This document shows, in pieces, positions 55,389-64,000 of a stretch of DNA of 64,000 nt; within the stretch, counting starts at the first letter, position 1, and every line of letters starts with the position of its first letter. The stretch covers positions 446,304,837-446,368,836 of the forward strand of contig NC_053392.1 in NCBI RefSeq assembly GCF_905171765.1, given 5' to 3'. A program made the position numbers and the translations under genes. This DNA comes from Bufo bufo (lineage: Eukaryota > Chordata > Amphibia > Anura > Bufonidae). Under the pieces are notes generated by a model. The model ran no database searches. It saw only the letters and a list, made by a program, of their open reading frames with translations, and had not been told where the DNA came from.

Positions 55389-55542
55389 TTTGTAAAATAA
55401 AAAACTGCTGGTATTCCTGTCGGGATCAGTTCAAGCAGGAGATTAATATGAAACAAAGAAGTGGGGATGGAACTTTGGCCAAAAAGCCTTACTTATATAC
55501 TGCCCATTTGCAATTTTTAAGGCCAATCATGGAAACTAGACC
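55389..55542 (+). CDS. MADF gene exon 2
   Basis: Acceptor: a T-rich tract then TATCCTAG (ends 55388). Donor: GTAAGT at 55543. In the phase left by exon 1 it reads CKIKNCWYSCRDQFKQEINM and LYTAHLQFLRPIMETRP, the second half of a MADF domain. There are no stops in this frame. Confidence 0.85.
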
Positions 55543-56896
55543 GTAAGTAATGTTTTATTAATATTATATTTAAATGTCATTTTGATGATTATAGTTATAG
55601 TTTGGTTCCTTTCAGACTGGCGTTTCTGGGTCGACCTGTGAAATCAGTTTTAAGGCTCTCACAAGCGGCCCAAAAATGATCAGTTCTGGACCAATGCATT
55701 CTGAATGGATATGGAGGCGGGCATCTAAATGATCCTGGAGGTGCAGAACCAAATGGATCCATCCTGATTACAATGTAAGCAAATGTGGACGGATCCTTTT
55801 GCAGTTACACAATATGGTGCAATTGAAAACGGATCCATTTCCCATTGACTTTCAATGTAAAGTCAGGAGTCCCTATTAATATACCATCGGATCAGAGTTT
55901 TCTCCAATCCGATGGTATATTTTAACTTGAAGCGTCCCCATCACCATGAGAAAGCCTCTATGTTAGAATATACCAGGCATGCTCAACCTGCGGTCCTCCA
56001 GCTGTTGCAAAACTACAACTACCAGCATGCCCGAACAACATTCAGCTATCAGCTTACAGCAGGGCATCGTGGGAGTTTTAGTTTGACAACAGCTGGAGGG
56101 CCGCTGGTTAAGCATGCTCAGATCCAAAACTCAGATCCAACAGTATATGCACACACAGAGGCGTTCCCATGGTGATGGGAACGCTTCTAGTTAGAATATA
56201 CTAATAACAGTGTACATAACCGCACCAGAGGGGTTAATTGTGGGGATCATAGCACCCTGTAACAGATAGGGTGTTGCCAGGCAGGCGAGGGTCATTATGT
56301 ACATTGTTCTTTTTATATTCTAGCTTGAAGCGTCCCTATCGCCATGGGAAGGCCTCTGTGTTCGAATGTACTGATGGATCTGTCTGTGTTCGAATATACT
56401 GATGGATCTGAGTTTGAACATTCAAACTGAAATCCGATGGTATATTCTAACATAGAGGTTTTCTCATGGTGATAGGGAAGCTTCAAGTTAGATTATCCTT
56501 TTTTTTTTTTATAGTTTAGAAAAAAGAATTACATTAAAATCTTGCACTCATTGAGTGAGGAATCCCATGGGTTTAGTTGAACTAGTTAGCCAATCTATCC
56601 AGACAGAATCAGTTACGCTCGTCTGCAAGGGGCCTAAGGTATTTTCATATCCAATAGCTTGGATAGTGACCCTGCGTCATTCTAAAACAGTTGGAAAATT
56701 GCAACTCCCACAATGGTCCTATAAGAGGATTTCTGTAGGCCGTTCTGAAATGATGGGAAATGTAGTTTTGAAACAGCTTGATGTCTGCAGGATCAGCATG
56801 CCTGTCAAATAATAATCATTTATAAACTTTAATATTTCTTAAGATTTTTTTATAAAAAAAAAAAAATTAATAATACATTTTTAAATATTTTTATAG
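55543..56896. other. MADF intron 2 with MITE fragments
   Basis: It holds a Harbinger-like piece (55600-55860, AATGCATTCTGAATGGAT), a foldback with TATACCATCGGAT and complement (55880-55925), a hAT-type MITE (55972-56122, GCGGTCCTCCAGCTGTTGCA and complement), a second foldback of AAGCGTCCCTATCGCCATGG type (56325-56490), and another decayed MITE (56690-56805). No gene is seen in these introns other than the MADF exons. Confidence 0.6.
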
Positions 56897-57151
56897 GACC
56901 GTTGATAACCTCAGCAACGAGCCGGAAAAAGTTGCAGCAGCATCAGGACAGTCTTCATTAGACAATCCTTCTGCCCCTCCATCCACGGAAGCAAATCCGG
57001 AATTAGAAGCTGTCTCTGAGGATGTACCCCAAAATATCTCAGTGCCACAGCAGATAAACACCCAACGTCGTTCCTCTGGTAGACGTAGGGGTCCCCCTCC
57101 CCACGATTCTGCTTTAGATACTCGAACCATTGTTGAATCAAGGGTTATGGA
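56897..57151 (+). CDS. MADF gene exon 3, part before the hAT insertion
   Basis: Acceptor AG at 56895-56896 after an AT-rich tract. The frame continues at phase 2: TVDNLSNEPEKVAAASGQSS, then a Pro/Glu-rich linker and RRSSGRRRGPPPHDS. The coding frame runs into GTTATGGA, the 8-bp duplication of the hAT. This is a linker region, so the insertion separates the MADF domain from the C-terminus. Confidence 0.82.
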
Positions 57152-57269
57152 TTGGGATGAGCGAACCCGAACTGTATAGTTCGGGTTCGTACCGAATTTT
57201 GGGGTGTCCGTGACACGGACCCGAACTCGAACATTTTCGTAAAAGTCCGGGTTCGGGTTCGGTGTTCGG

Positions 57270-58440
57270 CGCTTTTAACCATCAATAGTGTGGTTATTTT
57301 TTGGCCATATACTACATCAGGTGCAGGCTGAGCCTGTGTCACCCAAGTGCATTTAACCATCAATAGTGTGGTTATTTTTTGGCCATATACTACATCAGGG
57401 GCAAGTTGAGCCTGTCACCCAGCGCCTAAAAAATAGGCCTGACATTTATATTCCTCCAAATTAGTACTGTTTTAGCTGGTCAAAATATTTTTAGTGACCG
57501 TAAAAGCACAGTTTTTGTTCTGGGTTGAAAAACAATTCCCAAAATTTCCATTCTCAAAATTAGTAGTTTCTGCTATATCAGGCCTACTTTAAATCTATCC
57601 TAAAAATGGTATATTAGATTCAAGGTGCTGATAGGGTCATTCTGAAAAACTTAACACACACGCTACAGTGCAGATACAAGTCTAATTCTGTGATTAAACG
57701 TATACCTGTCACCCAGCGCCTAAAAAATAGGCCTGACATTTATATTCCTCCAAATCAATACTGTTTTAGCTGGTCAAGTTATTTTTAGTGACCGTAAAAG
57801 CACAGTTTTTGTTCTGGGTTGAAAAACAATTCCCAAATTTGCTATTCTCAAAATTAGTAGTTTCTGCTATATCAGGCCTACTTTAAATCTATCCCAAAAA
57901 GGGTATATTAGATTCAAGGTGCTGATAGGGTCATTCTGAAAAACTTAACACACACGCTACAGTGCAGATCCAAATCGAATTCTGTGATTAAAGGTATACC
58001 TGTCACACAGCGCCTAAATAATAGGCCTCACATTTATATTCCTCCAAATCAGTACTGTTTTAGCTGGTCAAGTTATTTTTAGTGACCGTAAAAGCACAGT
58101 TTTTGTTCTGGGTTGAAAAACAATTCCCAAATTTGCCATTCTCAAAATTAGTAGTTTCTGCTATATCAGGCCTACTTTAAATCTATCCCAAAAAGGGTAT
58201 ATTAGATTCAAGGTGTTGATAGGGTCATTCTGAAAAACGTAACACACACGCTACCGTACAGATACAAGTCTAATTCTGTGATTAAACGTATACCTGTCAC
58301 ACAGCGCCTAAAAAATAGGCCTGACATTTATATTCAGCTAAATCTGTCATTACTGGTGTGCCTGTATTAGTGTAATACGGTACCTAAATAGATAGCCAGA
58401 CAGTGTTAGATGTCTGTAAAAAAGGCCTGAATTTTAATTC
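57270..58440. repeat. left arrays of hAT copy 2
   Basis: 73-bp units (TTAACCATCAATAGTGTGG, 57280-57410) then about three 290-bp units (near 57430, 57710, 58010; ACCGTAAAAGCACAGTTTTT). They are inverted relative to 53640-54400. Confidence 0.88.
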
Positions 58441-58472
58441 AATACATTGGCCCGAATAATATTTTTCTTATT

Positions 58473-61335
58473 GTGGTGAACGGGAACAATGAGAAAACAT
58501 CTAGTAAGGGACGCGGACGCGGACGTGGACATGGTCGTGGTGGTGTTAGTGGACCCTCTGGTGCTGGGAGAGGACGTGGCCGTTCTGCCACAGCCACACA
58601 ACCTAGTGTACCAACTACCTCAGGTCCCAGTAGCCGCCAGAATTTACAGGGATATTTGGTGGGGCCCAATGCCGTTCTAAGGATGGTAAGGCCTGGGCAG
58701 GTACAGGCATTAGTCAATTGGGTGGACTAAGTCTCCCACCCAGTCTTCTGCAGAAAGCGCACAGATGGCGCATGAAAACCAAGCCCATCAGTCTGTCACA
58801 TCACCCCCATGCATATCAGGGAAACTGTCTGAGCCTCAAGTTATGCAGCAGTCTCTTATGCTGCAGAGCCTGAAGCGAGGCATTAACGTTCTGAACCTTA
58901 GCACAACCTGCATGACCAGGCACCTGCATGCAAAGCATGAACTGCAGTGGAGTAAACACCTTAAAAACAAGGAAGTCACTCAGGCTCCCCCTGCTACCTC
59001 TTCTGCTGCTGCCGCCTCGGCCTCTTCTGCTGCTGCCGCCTCGGCCTCTTCCTCTGCCTCTGGAGGAACGTTGGCACCTGCCGCCCAGCAAACATGGGAT
59101 GTACCACCAACACCACCACCTGCGTCACCAAGTATCTCAACCATGTCACACGGCAGCGTTCAGCTCTCCATCTCACAAACATTTGAGAGAAAGCGTAAAT
59201 TCCCACCTAGCCACCCTCGATCCCTGGCCCTGAATGCCAGCATTTCTAAACTACTGGCCTATGAAATGCTGTCATTTAGGCTGGTGAACACAGACAGCTT
59301 CAAACAGCTCATGTCGCTTGCTGTCCCACAGTATGTTGTTCCCAGCCGCCACTACTTCTCCAAGAGAGCCGTGCCTTCCCTGCACAACCAAGTGTCCGAT
59401 AAAATCAAGTGTGCACTGCGCAACGCCATCTGTGGCAAGGTCCACCTAACCACAGATACGTGGACCAGTAAGCACGGCCAGGGACGCAATATCTCCCTAA
59501 CTGCACACTGGGTAAATGTAGTGGCGGCTGGGCCCCAGGCGGAGAGCTGTTTGGCGCACGTCCTTCCGCCGCCAAGGATCGCAGGGCAACAGTCTTTGCC
59601 TCCTGTCTCCTCCTCCTCCTACTCAGCTTCCTCCTCTTCTTCTTCCACCTGCTCATCCAGTCAGCCACACACCTTCACCACCAACTTCAGCACAGCCCGG
59701 CCGTTCTGAAACTCATATGTTTGGGGGACAGGCCCCACACCGCACAGGAGTTGTGTCGGGGTATAGAACAACAGACCGACGAGTGGTTGCTGCCGTTGAG
59801 CCTCAAGCCCGGCCTGGTGGTGTGCGATAATGGGCAAAATCTCGTTGCAGCTCTGGGACTAGCCGGTTTGATGTACATCCCTTGCCTGGCGCATGTGCTG
59901 AATTTGGTGGTGCAGAAGTTCATTCGCAACTACCCCGACATGTCAGAGCTGCTGCATAAAGTGCAGGCCGTCTGTTCGCGCTTCCGGCGTTCACACCCTG
60001 CCGCTGCTCGCCTGTCTTCGCTACAGCGTAACTTCCGCCTTCCCGCTCACCGCCTCATATGCGACGTGCCCACCAGGTGGAACTCCACCTTGCACATGCT
60101 GGACAGACTGTGCGAGCAGCAGCAGGCCATAGTGGAGTTTCAGCTGCAGCACGCACGGGTCAGTCGCACTGCGGAACAGCACCACTTCACCACCAATGAC
60201 TGGGCCTCCATGCGAGACCTGTGTGCCCTGTTGCGCTGTTTCGTGTACTCCACCAACATGGCCAGTGGCGATGACGCCGTTATCAGCGTTACAATACCAC
60301 TTCTATGTCTCCTTGAGAAAACACTTAAGGCGATGATGGAAGAGGAGGTGGCCCAGGAGGAAGAGGAGGAAGAGGGGTCATTTTCAGCACTTTCAGGCCA
60401 GTCTCTTCGAAGTGACTCAGAGGGAGGTTTTTTGCAACACCAGAGGCCAGGTACAAATGTGGCCAGCCAGGGCCCACTACTGGAGGACGAGGATGAGGAG
60501 GAGGTGGAGGAGGATGAGGATGAAGCATGTTCACAGCAGCTCGGGCCCATCACTGGTGCGTGGCTGGGGGGAAACACAGGACGATGACGATACGCCTCCC
60601 ACAGAGGACAGCTTGTCCTTACCTCTGGGCAGCCTGGCACACATGAGCGACTACATGCTGCAGTGCCTGCGCAACGACAGCAGAGTTGCCCACATTTTAA
60701 CGTGTGCGGACTACTGGGTTGCCACCCTGCTGGATCCCCAGTACAAAGACAATGTGCCCACCTTACTTCCTACACTGGAGCGTGATAGGAAGATGCGCGA
60801 GTACAAGCGCACGTTGGTAGACGCGCTACTGAGAGCATTCCCAAATGTCACAGGGGAACCAGTGGAAGCCCAAGGCGAAGGCAGAGGAGGAGCAAGAGGT
60901 CGCCAACGCAGCTGTGTCACGGCCAGCTCCTCTGAGGGCAGGGTTAGCATGGCAGAGATGTGGAAAAGTTTTGTCACCACGCCACAGCTAACTGCACCAC
61001 CACCTGATACGGAACGTGTTAGCAGGAGGCAACATTTCACTAACATCGTGGAACAGTACCTGTGCACACCCCTCTACGTACTGACTGATGGTTCGGCCCC
61101 ATTCAACTTCTGGGTCTCCAAATTGTCCACGTGGCCAGAGATAGCCTTTTATGCCTTGGAGGTGCTGGCCTGTCCGGCGGCCAGCATTTTGTCTGAACGT
61201 GTATTCAGCACGGCAGGGGGCGTCATTACAGACAAACGCAGCCGCCTGTCTACAGCCAATGTGGACAAGCTGACGTTCATAAAAATGAACCAGGCATGGA
61301 TCCCACAGGACCTGTCCATCCCTTGTGCAGATTAG
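58473..61335 (+). pseudogene. hAT family A transposase, copy 2, broken
   Basis: The same protein as copy 1. N-terminal Arg/Gly-rich part (58473-58730) stops at TAA after VNWVD. The next frame (58765-59709) joins MQQSLMLQ directly to SLKRGINVLN, so about 400 bp including the acidic region and the first half of the BED finger are deleted. The finger's last part, TRHLHAKHELQWSKH, is retained with extra residues compared with copy 1. Then HLTTDTWTSKHGQGR, GLVVCDNGQNLVAALG, DVPTRWNST and WVATLLDPQYKD, with the tail LSERVFSTAGGVITDK (61190-61240) to 61335. Frame breaks also near 59705 and 60540. The lesions do not coincide with those in copy 1. Confidence 0.92.
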
Positions 61336-61449
61336 ACATTAACTACCTCCCCTTAACAATATATTATTGTACTCCAGGGCACTTCCTCATTCAATCCTAT
61401 TATTATTTTCATTTTACCATTATATTGCGGGGCAACCCAAAGTTGAATG

Positions 61450-62780
61450 AACCTCTCCTCTGTCTGGGTGCCGGGGCCTAAATATGTGACAGTGGCCTGT
61501 TCCAGTGGTGGGTGACGTGAAGCCTGATTCTCTGCTATGACATGAAGCCTGATTCTCTGCTATGACATGAAGCCAGATTCTCTGTTACGGCACCTCTCTC
61601 CTCTGTCTGGGTGCCGGGGCCTAAATATGTGACAGTGGCCTGTTCCAGTGGTGGGTGACGTGAAGCCTGATTCTCTGCTATAACATGAAGACTGATTCTG
61701 TGCTGACATGAAGCCAGATTCTCTGTTACGGGACCTCTCTCCTCTGCCTGGGTGCCTGGGCCTAAATATGTGACAGTGGCCTGTTCCAGTGGTGGGTGAC
61801 GTGAAGCCTGATTCTCTGCTATGACATGAAGACTGATTCTGTGCTGACATGAAGCCAGATTCTCTGTTATGGGACCTCTCTCCTCTGTCTGGGTGCCAGG
61901 GCCTAAATATGTGACAGTGGCCTGTTCCAGTGGTGGGTGACGTGAAGCCTGATTCTCTGCTATGACATGAAGACTGATTCTGTGCTGACATGAAGCCAGA
62001 TTCTCTGTTACGGGACCTCTCTCCTCTGTCTGGGTGTCAGGGCCTAAATGTGTGACAGTGGCCTGTTCCAGTGGTGGGTGACGTGAAGCCTGATTCTCTG
62101 CTATGACATGAAGACTGATTCTGTGCTGACATGAAGCCAGATTCTCTGTTACGGGACCTCTCTCCTCTGTCTGGGTGCCAGGGCCTAAATGTGTGACAGT
62201 GGCCTGTTCCAGTGGTGGGTGACGTGAAGCCTGATTCTCTGCTATGACAGGAAGACTGATTCTGTGCTGACATGAAGCCAGATTCTCTGTTACGGGACCT
62301 CTCTCCTCTGTCTGGGTGTCAGGGCCTAAATGTGTGACAGTGGCCTGTTCCAGTGGTGGGTGACGTGAAGCCTGATTCTCTGCTATGACATGAAGACTGA
62401 TTCTGTGCTGACATGAAGCCAGATTCTCTGTTACGGGACCTCTCTCCTCTGTCTGGGTGCCAGGGCCTAAATGTGTGACAGTGGCCTGTTCCAGTGGTGG
62501 GTGACGTGAAGCCTGATTCTCTGCTATGACATGAAGACTGATTCTGTGCTGACATGAAGCCAGATTCTCTGTTACGGGACCTCTCTCCTCTGTCTGGGTG
62601 CCAGGGCCTAAATGTGTGACAGTGGCCTGTTCCAGTGGTGGGTGACGTGAAGCCTGATTCTCTGTTATGACATGAAGACTGATTCTCTGCTGACATGAAG
62701 CCAGATTCTCTGCTATGACATGAAGACTGATTCTCTTCTGACGTGAAGCCCGATTCTCTGCTATGGGACCTCTGTCCAAT
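61450..62780. repeat. 141-bp tandem array of hAT copy 2 (about 9 units)
   Basis: The inverted counterpart of the copy 1 array, phrases TGACAGTGGCCTGTTCCAGT and TGAAGCCTGATTCTCTGCTA. A 414-residue minus-strand frame runs through it for the same arithmetic reason as in copy 1. Confidence 0.92.
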
Positions 62781-63077
62781 TGATATTGGTTAATTTTTAT
62801 TTTTTATTTTTTTATTTTAATTCATTTCCCTATCCACATTTGTTTGCAGGGGATTTACCTACATGTTGCTGCCTTTTGCAGCCCTCTAGCTCTTTCCTAG
62901 GCTGCTTTACAACATTTTTAGTGCCGAAAAGTTCGGGTCCCCATTGACTTCAATGGGGTTCGGGTTCGGGACGAAGTTCGGGTCGGGTTCGGATCCCGAA
63001 CCCGAACATTTCCGGGAAGTTCGGCCGAACTTCTCGATACCCGAACATCCAGGTGTTCGCTCAACTCTAGTTATGGA

Positions 63078-63453
63078 GTATCTAAACCAGAATCGTGGTG
63101 AGAGTCCAGACAAAACAATGGTAAGAAGTTTCATCCCCTTACTTTAAAAAATACCAGAGGAACGAAAAGCTTGGTGTCTATCTGCTGTGGCACTTTTAAT
63201 GGACCTATTTGCAGGTCCTCACGAACCAATTGATACTGTACATAATTTGGAGCGAGATAGGGATGCCTTGCTAAATTCGAGGCCATTTGGGCAATCATTT
63301 TCCCAGAATCCACCTCCAACGAGATACTATCGAGGTGAATCTTCTACCCAGGGGAGTTCACAATTTGAACTTGGATACTCAAGGTCTTCCGAGGGAACTC
63401 GTCTCCCCAGTTCTAATACAGGCCCTTTTACAAGGGAACTTTTTGATCTCTAG
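63078..63453 (+). CDS. MADF gene exon 3, part after the hAT insertion
   Basis: When the duplicated GTTATGGA is counted once the frame continues in phase: EYLNQNRGESPDKTMVRSFI, PLL, then TAA at 63145-63147, then KIPEERKAWCLSAVALLMDL and on to TAG at 63451-63453. The block around the stop resembles a BESS motif (a hydrophobic LL followed by a basic stretch and a helix). The continued open frame of about 100 codons after the TAA argues that the stop is a later lesion in place of Lys. Confidence 0.78.
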
Positions 63454-63485
63454 CTTTTACAAAAATAATAATATGTTTAAACTAT

Positions 63486-63491
63486 AATAAA
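63486..63491 (+). terminator. polyadenylation signal AATAAA of the MADF gene
   Basis: AATAAA lies 33 bases after the last stop codon (63453), the only such hexamer close to it. Confidence 0.45.
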
Positions 63492-64000
63492 TGTCATTTT
63501 TCATTGAAATATAATGTCTATTAACTTTTATTTATTGAATGACGACAAAAAAAAAGTTGACTGGCACAATGTTTATTTAAATATAACGTATTTTAATCAC
63601 ATTCATGTAGAAATGGTCTAGATTTGTCTGTGCCAGTCAACTTCTAGGTTTCAAGGGCAATGGGGAGCGCTAATGCTGTTCACAATGATCAAAACGGTAG
63701 TAACATGTTCTAGTACATTAACCTATATATTCAATTTTGAAAAAAAAATTATATTTTAATTTTTTCAGTCCCAAAAAAATTTCCAATCACATTATACACT
63801 GCTCGTTTCAATGGTAATATACCACCATGTAATTCATCATTGATCGCCAAACTTTAACTATATTTTAAAAAGCACTAGGCTTGGTACATACACATGATCT
63901 TGGCCCCTAGAGCACATTATAAAACTTGTTTCTATTCTATGTATTAAACATGGAAAGGAGCAGAATATTTTGTGTATAAATTATTATTATATTCAGTACA
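63492..64000. other. AT-rich sequence, no gene seen
   Basis: On the minus strand there is an AATAAA (about 63530) and the phrase GTTGACTGGCACA stands at 63557-63569, with its complement TGTGCCAGTCAAC at 63630-63642. A convergent minus-strand gene starting beyond the window is possible, but the frames here are short. Confidence 0.5.

Larger units (their letters stand above)
57152..63069 (+). mobile_element. hAT family A, copy 2, inside MADF exon 3
   Basis: Termini TTGGGATGAGCGAAC (57152) and, from 63069 inwards, TAGAGTTGAGCGAAC. The 8-bp duplication GTTATGGA is at 57144-57151 and 63070-63077. Length 5918 bp. It is the same family as 42506-54907 in the opposite orientation, with the transposase on the plus strand and the 141-bp array at the right. 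Confidence 0.95.
35663..63453 (+). pseudogene. MADF-domain protein gene, 3 exons over 27.8 kb, disrupted
   Basis: MADF domains are Myb/SANT-related DNA-binding modules, often paired with a C-terminal BESS interaction motif, found in transcription regulators and in the second gene of PIF/Harbinger transposons. Exons: 35663-35843, 55389-55542, 56897-57151 plus 63078-63453. Joined lengths (181+154+255+376) give 966 nt, 321 codons plus stop, with phases 1 and 2 matching at the introns and donors GTGAGT and GTAAGT. The MADF domain spans residues 1 to about 110 (LLTLIEERPNLWD, SWEEIAREI, CWYSCRDQFKQE, LQFLRPIMETRP). A low-complexity linker with RRSSGRRRG follows, then a BESS-like segment. Damage: a 5.9-kb hAT inside exon 3 and an in-frame TAA at 63145-63147. 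It could be a host gene or a Harbinger passenger. Confidence 0.8.

Noticed and set aside
63560..63900. Minus-strand exon of a Harbinger nuclease
   Set aside because: Short frames only, none long enough or similar enough to support a call. Kept as a prediction for the sequence to the right.
1..64000. tRNA, rRNA or snRNA genes
   Set aside because: I saw no cloverleaf with A and B boxes and no rRNA or snRNA signature. I cannot exclude decayed copies without a covariance search.

Overview
The window looks like nuclear DNA from an anuran amphibian (frog or toad). It is almost wholly made of transposable elements of types common in frogs: CR1 LINE, Penelope-like elements (PLE), Ty3/gypsy, hAT, piggyBac, Tc1/mariner, PIF/Harbinger and palindromic MITEs. 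There are no operons, ribosome-binding sites or prokaryotic features. The species cannot be named from the sequence alone. No virus and no toxin gene was seen.

Layout. 1-1272: end of a non-autonomous hAT-like element with a 127-bp tandem array, cut into a Ty3/gypsy retrotransposon (1273-5080, minus strand, decayed gag-pol plus one LTR). 5081-9516: two pieces of one hAT family in inverted orientation, with a broken BED-finger transposase. 9517-14321: piggyBac copy D with a recognisable but broken transposase, itself carrying a 0.9-kb PLE fragment with a hammerhead ribozyme motif. About 14322-19700: a decayed PLE interrupted by a 750-bp palindromic insertion. 19795-21580: GATA-type microsatellite, a Harbinger end and a Tc1 fragment. 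21699-24947 and 24944-34626: non-autonomous piggyBac copies A and B, joined tail-to-tail at one TTAA. B contains a 7.3-kb CR1 LINE with 12 tandem 5' promoter-like monomers. 37142-41918: piggyBac copy C.

The only host-like or non-selfish-looking gene is a MADF-domain protein gene on the plus strand. I assemble it from three exons (35663-35843, 55389-55542, 56897-57151 continuing at 63078-63453). The splice phases agree (1, then 2) and the total is 966 nt. Intron 1 is about 19.5 kb because of a Tc1 element, piggyBac C and a three-deep nest (Harbinger MITE > hAT > PLE, 42230-55255). A second copy of the same hAT family (57152-63069, TSD GTTATGGA) sits inside coding exon 3, and one in-frame TAA lies just beyond it. 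The gene may be the Myb/MADF-type gene of an autonomous Harbinger element rather than a host gene.

Most unusual structures: (1) the 5' subterminal region of the piggyBac family is a ladder of up to 17 consecutive hairpins, and different copies share some rungs while carrying different ones elsewhere; (2) the CR1 5' monomers each carry a TATA box in the sense orientation; (3) the PLEs carry hammerhead cores with palindromic stem III; (4) the PLE at 43871-49008 has two open ORFs, near-identical terminal repeats and an intact ribozyme core, so it may be young; (5) the MADF gene itself. All calls come from reading the sequence. No database search was possible.
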